From: Phallusia mammillata
Taxonomy: Eukaryota > Chordata > Ascidiacea > Phlebobranchia > Ascidiidae
Reading direction: 5' to 3'
DNA: 64,000 nucleotides
Assembly: GCA_003260075.1 (NCBI GenBank)
Contig: QLIY01000399.1
Location: 62,001-126,000, forward strand
Numbering within the stretch: position 1 is the first letter of the stretch; every line of letters begins with the position of its first letter. This document shows positions 28,801 through 40,800 of this stretch, one piece after another. The position numbers and the translations under genes were made by a program. The notes beneath the pieces are model-generated. The model searched no databases. It was not told where the DNA came from and saw nothing but the letters and a program-made list of their open reading frames with translations.

Positions 28801-31800
28801 GTTCCCAACCTTTCGTGGACCATGGCCCCCTTAAAGTAACTTTTTGGCCTCGTGGCCCCCTTAAAGTAACCCTGTAGGACCTGTGGCCCCCCTTAAAATG
28901 TAGATAGCAATCTCACATTGGAATGCGGTATTATTTTTGGCCTTAAACAGGTCTAATAGAATAAATGAGCATGATAAACCTCAGTATAAACAAATAGTAT
29001 GTGAAATAGTCCATTAAACTCAGGAATAACGTTAAAGTGAAAATGACTTTTAGTAGGTGTTTCTTGTGAATCTACGCCCGTGGCCCCCCTGGACACAGCT
29101 CGTGGCCCCCCTGGGGGGCCATGGGCCCTGGTTGGGAACCACTGATCTACACCNGGTTTAGTACATAAATTTTCCTGGACTTAACTATTGCTTCATATTT
29201 TCACAGCGAATATTTCGCGGCGATTGACTCATTCGACCTTGAAACGATGAGTGATCGACCAAAGTGTGACGTTGTAGATTTTAACTTCTTTGCTGTTTCA
29301 GGGATGCACCGTCTCTATACAATCAAAAACGGTTCAGGTTTGTTCTCTATGATTTTGGTGGTAACTGATGTAATTAAATTAACAACAAACAAAATAAAAA
29401 CAATGATCAACTGGTATTGTCTATTGAATGGGGCACTGGTGTATAACATGGCTGAATGGTAGCATATTTATACAATAAAAAGTACAACAATGAACTGCAG
29501 CAAAAGCTAAACTTATTTCAAAAATAAATTGTAAACCAAAATATTGGCACTAGTGTAATGACTGAAGTATACCAAATTTATACAATTAAAAGCAGTAAAA
29601 AACTGCACTGCATCAAAAATCTATTTTAACATTAAAAAAGAGAAGTGCAGACAAAAATATTGGTACAAAAGTTCACGAGTAAGTTTTCAGATATAACCGG
29701 CTGCACAAATCATGGAGACGTGATATCATATGATGGAACATACAACGGGAATGGCGCAGCAGTTAGTGGTGAGCTACCGGAGCAAATAAATTGGTCAAAA
29801 ATCTTTTTATTAGATGCTGTGTCAACAAAATCGTTTGGCTGCAACCAGTGCCCAATGACCTGTAACAAATTTGATGTTACAGCAAAGAATAGAGTAAATT
29901 ACAAAGCGTGTTTGTTAAATTGCTTCTTTCACTTAATTTGGTTGCTCAACCCAAAACGTTTTATGAGTGTGAAAAAAGGTGGCAAAACACTGAACACTGT
30001 TGTAAACGAAAAAGGAATCGTCGTAAATGGAATCTCGTTGTTTTCAGATATTCCCTGGTTTAGTTGCTTCTCGAAGCGTGACGTCATCCTCCGAGGGAAA
30101 CCCGTTAACGCAGTGAACGATTTCGGAGATCCTGACCTTATAAAATGCCAGGTCACAAAAATTGAAAGATTTTATATCGACGAGCGCTATACATGATAAA
30201 TATTTTGTAACACAGGACAAAGCAATAATATCAATCCAGCTTGCCAAATTCATTCTTGCAGATAATCAGAATATGCAATTAGACAAAACATGGTTCTTTA
30301 CTAATGATAGGCTACACATGGTGATTTCATGCACATAAAAAAATATTAAATTTGCAGCAGCATCACCTATATACACGCCGAACAAATTACTCAACTTTTG
30401 TATCCGAATTAAGTTAACGGATTTCTGCACATTAGAATCCAAATAGTTGGGCAGTCACTACCCATCATACGATTAACACCAAACAAGAACAAATGTATTT
30501 GGAAATAAAAGACGAACTCCTGCACCAAAAACATTTTTATTGTGTGGTCGTAATTTGACACTTTTTAACAGAAACGTTTCTTAAGCCACTATTTGTAATT
30601 GCAGATTTACTGTCAAATGAACATAGATTGTTTTGCCTGGAGTTTCTCTATTAACAACAACGACGATGCAAACTGTTATTACGTCTATCGCCAAGACAAT
30701 CTGGATGACGTAGCGATGATGTCATCACCAGGAGCGTTTATGGAAACCAAGAGTTGCGACGTCAAGCGACTAAAAACCAGTAAGTTCACTGACTTCTTTT
30801 TGCTTATAAGTTACGACAAAATAATGCTGCAAGAAAAGATTGAAGTTTTAAGTAAATAGTAAAGTAACATTAAGTAAATACGGTTCATTGGCAATTATTT
30901 GAGCATATATTTGTGTTCTAATAACACAATGACTAAAATGTTTCGTTTAGTGCCAAAAAAAGCATAGGCAAAATATTGTTCAATAGTACTCTTGTATATT
31001 CATATTTTCTCGGTTATAAACAAACCAAATTTTAGCATACCTTGGGTGTTACGAAGACAATTCTTATGCCGAATTTGACTTCGTTGCTATGAAAACCGGT
31101 GCTACGATAGACACTTGCTTGTCGAGTTGTTCTGATGCGGGTTATCCCTTTGCTGGTCTGCAGGTCAGTTGTTTAATTTTAGTTGTTTGCCGATTACCAC
31201 AAAGCATTCAAATCGGTTTTCTTTTTTCAGAGAAAAAGTACTGCTGGACAATCGGTAAGATATTTTTGTATTTTTTACATCTGAAAAGGCAGTTTGGAAA
31301 TAGGTAGTCTTTCGTTTATCAAATAGGTAGTTCAGGTTAAGTTTGAAACCAAAACATTTTAGGCCAAAGATCAAGCCGTTGTTTTGCCATGAAGTGTTAA
31401 TTGGTGACTTACGTTTGAGACTGACCTAAAGGCAAATCCCTGAAAAGGGCTTTAGACCAAAAATAAGTTGACGTGTAACTGTTACAATGTGGCAAAATAA
31501 ACAGTGTAGGGGCTCTTAATTTCAGATCAACATGGGTGTCTGCTTTTTATGCTACACGGTCGTGACAAACAGGTTATTTAATACCACGTAAGGGGATGTC
31601 TAAAGGCGTTACTTTCTCATTAGGGTGCTAACAACTTACCAATGGGGCTGAGTTTCTGTTGTATGTAAGTGTACATTGCTATGCTGTAGGATCGTGATGA
31701 GTGTAGATGTGGAGTTTCGTTCGGCGGTTCTGGTCTAAGCAAGGAATCTTCATGTTTCTATCGGTGTCTAGTGTATAGCTCACAAACATGTGGAGGAGAT

Positions 31801-34800
31801 TCGGCGTTGTCCGTACATGCTACAGGTATCACAATTATTAACCTCAGTTGAACAGTCAACTGTATTTTCCCATGAGGAAATGTTTGACTTTTCCTTTAAA
31901 CAAATAGTGGAAAAAATATTCTGCCAGACATATTACTTGCCAGACTTATTACTTGTAAGTTTATATACTTGTATATATAGTTGTACATGTTTTTATCAGG
32001 GTAAAGGCAATAATTTGTATGTGTCCAAAGCAATACCACTGCGCAGATTGTAAGATGTGTTTTACATACTGTCAACGTTATTTGTTTATTTATAACAGGA
32101 TCACGTGATTCAGACGACAACCTTTGTATCATTGGAAGACTTGAACCTGTTATAACCAATCTCACGGGTGTTCAGAATCAAGGTGACTAGACCAATAGTA
32201 TACCCATTTAGGCCATGTCCGGTCTGATCGTACGACTTGATACTGAAAAGCCTCTTTTTTTCACAGGATCTTTATCCCTTCCCGAATGTCACTCAACTTG
32301 TTCCGCAAAGCCTCTTGAGCAATGTTGGATCTGGGCTTTTAACGTGACTGAATGCGTTCATATTCCTCTTAGTCACGCAAACGGATCAGGTCGTGTTACC
32401 TTCCTGCGGTCTTCACCCTACTCACAAAGATTTGTCGGATTCGCAAAATGTTCAGAAGAATCAGGTTAGATTAATCTGGAAAATGATTCTTTTTGTCGTG
32501 TTTATCAACCTTTTGTCCGCTATGTTGACTGTCCGTTATCCTGGTTTCAATGGTTCGATTGGGGAAGTTGATTTATTGATGTGTAATCCCGAACATTTTT
32601 GATAAAAATTACATCTACTAACGTTGGAGTGGATTACCACCGACACATCATTCAGTTGTGTAGTTTAAGAATTGTTTTACTTTGTTGTTTTTGTAGTTTT
32701 CTGGTTTTTATTACTGCAGTTTTGTTGACATTTATGTGTTTCTTATGCAGGTCTAATATACGAAGAAAAGAACTACCAGACCCAGTTTGTTGCTACTTAC
32801 AAACAATCTGGAAAAGTCCTTTTGAAAACCGTTACGTCTATGTCTTCTGACAGTGAAGGTAAACTTCCATATAACTAACTTCATTATTGTGAAGTTTGTC
32901 GAGTTGTGTTATCATTTTGAACTAAAGGGTCTTTTGTCATTTGGCTTAAAATGCATTCATCTGAAAACAGTATTATTAGTGGGGGGGGGGGTTATCATTT
33001 TGAACTAAAGGGTCTTTGTCATTTGGCTTAAAATGCATTCATCTGAAAACAGTATTATTAGTGTCTGCAACCAAACGAGATACAAAGAAAATTGTAATTG
33101 TAACCTTTTTTGCTTATTCTTATTCAAGTAGAATGATATAAACAAGTTGTTAATAAACTTCAACTTGTAACATACATATGTAGCTAAAATGAGTTGAATA
33201 TTCTAACCCAACGACTAGTAAACCAAACAGGCTGAGTGAGAGGTCAACCGCTTCGCAATATGTACAGACACAGACGTTAAACTCAGTCATGCATAAATAA
33301 AAGCAAGATAAAAGATAAAATTGGGGAACAAATTGATTAATCAACTTGAAGTTCATCACTATTTTAATTTTAAAAGGTAACTTTAACATTCTGGAAGCTG
33401 AATCTGGTGAAAGTGACGTTCAATTGGGACAAGTTGGTCAAAGCGACAACTTCGCAATACCTGGACCACTTCTTGAAGTTTCAAGGTAACATAATAAAAA
33501 TACACAAAACTGATCCAAACAAACATTCAACTGTGGAAGGATACAACGTAGTTATCTTGCATTCTGAAACGTTTGGAAACCACCATTCCGTTTTCAATAA
33601 AAACAGCTATTGCATGCTACATTAATAATGGCAATTATGCAAATGATAAAGATAGGTGTTAATGCGCAAATATTTGTTAATATTCAAAGAGATACAATCC
33701 AAAACCCACTGTATAAAACCCTGTGCCAAACAGAATCAACCGGTATACACAGTTTTGCACAGAATATGTACTTCACCAATGGCGGCTGCAGGATTGATTT
33801 CACTTCAAACTATACTTTATTTAAAGAATTGAACATTAAAAAAATCAGAAGCAAAACACTTAACAGTTTATAAACGACCCTTTTGCAAAATACATAAACT
33901 TATTATTGCGACTGTATTGAATGATTTTATTTCAGTGAGACCAGTGACAGAAACACGGTTGATGCCGAATATGAGCAGATTTGGCCTGTTACTCCTGATT
34001 ATGACGATGAGGAGCCTTACAGTGGCGGAAGGTTTTGGAAAATGAAGTAATTATTGAGCAAAAATCTTCAATTTGTTTGAAAATAAAATAAATTCCAACT
34101 GACTTATTTTAAGAAACATTGATTTTTAAAGTCATCTGTCCTTTGATTTTCAACATACATTTATATATTATAGCAACTGCGTCACTATCTTATTTAAATA
34201 GAATTAACAGTTAAATAGAATTATGTAAAAATCGAAATGCAGACAATACACACTGCTGCGACCTCGGAATTCTCGTCGGCGCAGCTGGTAACAAAATATT
34301 GGCCGTATGAGCTAATATAGCCACCTTACGGCACTGTAGATCAGTGTGCAATGTCTGCATTTTGAGTTGTACATAGAATTAAAAATCTTATTCAAACATA
34401 ATGTATAGGCTCACTTCCCCGGTTAAACTTTTTATTGACAATGTTATGAATATGTTATAAATTTTGTAGTTTGTAAAATATTAATTTTATTAAAACTAGC
34501 TGTCCCGTGGATTATCGGTCGCTGGGGGACGTATCAAGTCCAGGTCAAAGCCCACCATCTGGAAAATACAAATGCATTCATAAAGGTCTGGTGCAAAAGG
34601 CAACGATTGGCCCAATGCTATGGTAGGTCAATACCATCTATTTAACTTGCTCGAAAAGTTTCAATCTGTTTCAACCTACTCTCCATAGGAAGGGTAATCT
34701 GTTACCTTTTAGCTCTTAATGTTTTCCTCTGGTTTAACTCTTGACAAGTTTAACTTGATGTTTTGTGACACGCAAATTATCAAACTTAAACAAAATCGCC

Positions 34801-37800
34801 TCACCAAAATGTTTACCCTCAAAGTAGGTCAAATATTTGGCACGCATCGAAATGTACAAATTGCACACAAAATGAATAGATGTTTTGGGAAAAACTTTTT
34901 TATAATCGATTGATATATTGACGTTATGCATATAGGCGAAGTCATGGATGGCATAAAGCCGCTAAAATCTGTTTTTGGATGGCAGAGCGTTTTCACGTAT
35001 GGTTAAGCACAGTGGTTAATATGGGAAAGGAATACGTGTTTGGTGAACTGCAGATTATGGGAGGCAGTGCCCATGCGCTATAGAGCGTTACTTCTTGTAT
35101 CCATGCAACATGTACATGGAGTTATATTTAGATGTAGTCCATATGGACGACAAATGAGAACCACCACCCAATACGATGACAACCAGGATACATTAATCTT
35201 TGAAGCAGATCAACCAGCGGAAATAATACTCGTTACCATTTCCCATAGCCTACATTCGCTGTGAACACACACAGACTGACAAACAGAGACCTAATTGATC
35301 ACTATTAAGCACTATATATTACATAAGTGCAGCGTTTGTTCCGACGTAAACGCAAATGGTTTAGCACCATCGATCCCTAAGTCTTAATTTTTAATCCGGA
35401 CAATATAAATAAACCTGTCATTGATGCATTTTCACTAAAGTAAATAGTCTTAATAAATTAAAGTTTTGCAATTGTACAACTCCCCCCCACCGTTTAAAAA
35501 TCTAAATAAGTGAAATTGTTACACTGTTTAAATCCTCTTGTCCAGTGTTTCAAGAAATCACATATTTAAAATATGTAGTTTACAGGAAATTTGCAATCTC
35601 GAACACGACAAACAGAAGACCTACTAGACTATTGCAAAATTTTGTTAAATTGCTTTTGTTTGTCAACTATACATTATGTTTCAAGTGTTTTCCATATTGA
35701 ACAGGTCAAAGCAAGAGGATTCCGAACTTGGTAACATCAGTGTGTGGTCGATAGAATCTATTGACCCTTTGAATGTCCGAAGGAGCAACTACTTCGTGGT
35801 GAACACAAACTTCAGTAAACCCGACAGACAAGTGTATGAACTTAAGCCTGACTTTGCAGGTAAACTTTACATGGTTTAAAAACATGTAAAATTTAGGGCC
35901 AAACTTCTTGCTGTTGTTGCATTTTTAAGTTCATTGTGTTTGTACGATGTGCGTTACTAAGGAATATTCAGACCCACTTAAATACCCACGAACGGTATTT
36001 TATGTTACAATACCTGATGCACATATAGAAACATCAAGTCAATAAATGTTAAGTAAGCTGGATACAGTGCACGCTATTTCGACCAATAATGTCCCACCAG
36101 TGCAGCTGCTGACAAGACGTAGGCCATATTGGCTTGTGTAGACTTCTAACGGCACCTGATGGACATATTTGAACCTAGTTGTTGTTCTAGATGTTACTGG
36201 GAGATGGAAGAAGACTGTATCAAGCGAGGGTCTGCGGTTTGAAGCTAAACTTAGTTTTCAAAATAGTTTGGAACTTTCTTTTAAGCAAAATGGGACTGAC
36301 GATTTACCGGTCATTCTTACTCAAGGTATACGTACATACATTCCGTGTTTTTGAACAGGGACAAATTTATGCCCAAGGGTACAGTTTTATGCCTCATGGG
36401 TGAATAGTGAAGAGTTTGACATTACATAAGATATAAAAAGTGATTATCCTAACTATTGTCTTCACAATATATTTATCTCGACACAAGCAACGAAGGCTTA
36501 TCTTACCAAAGATATCTTATCTTGCGTAACTTATGTAAGTTATATTAAATATTGTCTCATACGAATAGAATAAAAAAATTAATAATAAACATAGTCATCT
36601 AGTTGACATAGATGCACATTTATAGTAAAGACCAATGCAAATTCAAATGTACACCAACTGTACCCTGAAACCAAGGTTATGGAAGTCACCACTTGAAACA
36701 AGTTCAAAATTAGTCACTCATGAAACTTCAGGCATAAATAAAGATAAAAACAATCAAATAAATGCATATGGGGACAATTTAATGCTAAAAACGAGCACTT
36801 GCAACTCCGTTGATGCAGATAACTGTGTGAAACATTGAAACAAAACAGGAAATAAAATCTTTGCATTTGTTTTCAGAACAAACGTACGGGGCTTGGAACA
36901 GCAATCGTACTGATTGGCTGACTATTCAAGAACCCGAAATCCACGGGGATTGGAAAGTTTTCGGGCAGCAACTAAAATCCAACTTACAAAACAGAACGCA
37001 TGGTGTTCGTTTGGGCAGGTACGTCGTTGAACAATCTAACACAAATGTGTTTTTTTACAATATCGTTCCATCAACAGCTTGTTGGTTTCAAAACGCCGAC
37101 TCATAGAAAACCCCGATTGCGAGTTAAAAGTAGTTACTATTGTGAAACAAAATATCTTAAACGATTAAGAAAATTATATTGCCAAATTTCCTTTTTGTAT
37201 TGCGTATTCCACCCATCTCAGTTGCCTATTTATTCTTCAGTACCTCTGGGCTAAGTCTTAACTAGCTTTAGATAACGATATAATGCTTACTAATCTGCAA
37301 TGTCTAATATTATTTAAGTCTTAGAAAACCCTATAGAAGATTGCCTGTTAAGGTCTTTCAAACGTTTTCATCACCTAATTTGTTAATACCGTACTTAAAA
37401 TCAGCCTTTCACAAATTTGGGATGTGTGTAAAAGTGTTCTTTCATTGTTGTTCCGAAGTCGTTATTTAGTATTGATAAATGTATCAATGCATAGTTATTA
37501 TACAAACATTTTTATGATATTAATTGCATCTCCGAACGTTAGTATGAATTAAACATATATAAAAGCCAAATAAGCCATACATAAGCATTCACAAAACGTC
37601 ACATTTTTACAGGAATATTGAGGGACCAGCTCTGCTGGAAGCCCTTGCTATGGAAAACATCGTAATGTTTACAACAGTCAACACATCAGGAAGCAGAATA
37701 AAATATGCGATAAAGAACTTCAGATGCCCACCTCAGCACAAAGGTTTAGGTCAAATTGTGGACGTGTTTGACCATTCGAAACAAGCAGATGCGAATATAC

Positions 37801-40800
37801 ATCGCTATGTTTGTGTTCACGACGCGTTTCTGGTCAAAGCCCAGCTCGGACCTGCACTTTGGTGAGTGGTGTCAGACAAGTTCAGGAATTACAAAAGAGT
37901 ATTGTATGAGATTTAATATGCTGCTAATATTTGTCTTTAATAGTAATCTTTGTTAAGTACCTTGCAATGACTGCAACTAATTATGCTATGTTGTTCTCTG
38001 AATGGAGTCTGATAAAAATTAAACAATTATTGTGTTTCTTTACAAAAAGTATTTAAACTTGTGATACTTTTTGTACATTAGTAAAGATTAATCAAAAACT
38101 ATATAGTTCATAATTTTATTGTAAAACCCGCATCCAAAAGCAGGAGTGTGCAAACTATATGCATCGGTTGTAATTGCTGCAGTCATCGTTTGCGGGCCGC
38201 AGGTTATTAAAAAATGTCATTAAATTCGGGATAGAATTTGGTTTTAGGAACTTTACCAAGGGAATCTACGGCGATTCCAAGATGAAAACCGTGTCCCTTC
38301 ATCAGGTGGTGCCGGTAGACGAATCTGGAGAGGATCTCGGATTCTTTCAAGCTGTCATCAACAATGATTACAAAGCTGTCGGCCAACTACACACCTTAAA
38401 ACGACACAAAGGTTCGTTACAGAGTTGACAAAACACAAAGCACAAAAACACGGAAGAGCAAAGTGACTGTAAATTATAATGAGTTATATGTGGATCCGAA
38501 ATTGAGGACCGAATTTCGGTCAAACTCGTACAAATCTAGTTTATAAATGTTGAGTTGAGTATATTTCGCTAGGTGAAAAAAAACATAGCGACACAATTGC
38601 ACCAAAATAATTACCAATCCAGAAACAGCTGTACATTCCTGTTTTATTGAAACACAAGACTAACTCTTAACTGTGCTACGAACACTTTGCAAACTTAGCA
38701 TTTTACCTAAACATGTGCTGTGTTATATATTTTCACAACTTTTAGTAAATTTGGCGGGTATTACAGATGGCGTTTATCCTGTTTTTATTCCTCCTGTTGT
38801 GATTGGTATGAGTAAAGATGACCCTGATGCCATTGTAGTCATTAAACCTTCAATCGGCAAACCACCAGGGGGAGCAGACGCTGGATCTCCAGACAAGAGC
38901 ACCGGAAACGTGTCTCCGCATTGTAAGCATAAATACTATGTTAAAACTATATCCTATAGTGCTGATAATGTTTAAACGGAACAGCATCACACCCTTCTTC
39001 AGGCATCATAGTCATTGATTATCTCTCATTTTTGGAAAAAAATAACATGTTAAACTTTTCAAACATAGAATTTAGTCAATAATAATAATTGGAATATATG
39101 TTTTACCAAAATGGCATCAGTTTATTTTTTGTTTCTTGAAAACGATTGTTCATTCTTAGTTATCCTACTCTAAATGTACACTTTCTGTTATGTTTCGTGG
39201 TAAGCGTAACAAAACTTTGTGGTTTGTAGGGTGAACCTAAATAATTTTCTTTTCAGCTTGCGAAATTCTTTCTCCATTTATGATTGCCTTTATCCTCGCC
39301 CTCATTGCGCTTATAATCGTCACTGCAATCCTCATCTACACATGCCACAAGTAAGTAACCAATAACTTCAAGAAGGTTCATCGTAAAGAGTGTGGTTATA
39401 CAAAAGCACTTCAATTCATGATACTATACACTGATCTGTTTATAGTTTTAATCAATAAAATAACGGCCCAAGTAGACGTAAAAAGGACATGCTGTATTGT
39501 TAAAACGTTTCAGGTATTGCACTTTTTACATGTACTTAGGCCGTTATTCTCCTCATTAGACTTAAGCACTAGTTTAATTACTATGTTATAAAGTGTTATA
39601 GCACACAGTAATGTTTCAACTAAATTGAATCACAATGAATGTTTTGAACTTTAAGACGCCGCAAAGCTCGCTTGCGCGCCAGCTCCAAAAAGTTTGCTCT
39701 GGAAATCGAAAGATCCCGCGAGGATTTAGAAGGTACAAACCTAAATTACAACCCAAGTTAAAACACAACAAATTAAAGTAGTGTAGTTGGTACCTTACTT
39801 TCCGACTAAACCATTTTGTGGGCTGCGGGCGCAAGCAGTAGGTGGCCAGGCGATAAACAAGTATTAAAAATGTGTAACAATCACAATATAGATACAAACG
39901 CGAAGCTGCAAAAGAGTTTTTAGACTGATTTCTGCCTTACTCAGACCACAAGGTTAGTTTTTATTCCCTACCGTGCCTGTGCGATCAACTGCTTGCGCCC
40001 ACACCAGCCATTTGCCAAACATGTTGATGTAAAGTCGATCTTATACATAACATCGATGCCATTGCAGCGTATGCACTTCTTTCGCAGTAAACAGTGCTCC
40101 TTTGCTCGGGCATGAAAAGCACGGGGTTAATTCTGCACTTGGTGCCGGGAAACTTGGACAGAGTCATATGACAGGCGGTGGCGGAGCTGCAGGAAATGTT
40201 CAGGCCGTTGTTGGTGCAGTTTCTGGGTCACAAAGTGGACAATACATGATTGGTGCCAAGAATGGCCACAGTGAATCAGGATTAGCCGTGGCTACAGCAA
40301 TGGCAGGAGCCGCTGGCTATCATGAACAATCTACAGCGTTTTCTAGCTTCAACGCGTTTCAAAGTGCCGCTGCGAAAATGCGCAAAGAGTCCATTGAAGG
40401 AAAAGTCTACTATCAACATTCAAGCTTTGCAGGAGGTTCGATTGATTCTAGAAACGAAATGTACGCGCATGGTTTAGCGCATGACGATACTGCGGGATTT
40501 GGGATGAGCGAAAAACACAGCAAAGTCGTATATGCAGCAGTCAACAAACATGATTCTGGGATGTACAGAGGCAGTAAAGAATACCTGGAGATGCAGTCAC
40601 CAAGTGACGGAGTTTACATTGTAAAGGACGAGTCCCTTCTCACTGAGAGTCACCAACTGCTAAATGCCAAAAACCGTCAGAAGTCAATACAGGAGGATGG
40701 TCCGTCAACCAGCTCAAGTTCGGAGAGATCAGCCATGCTTTCCTGGCAAAGTAGTTCGCCAGCTTCCGGAGAGGAGTCTGATGAAATGCTTGTTGGTTCA

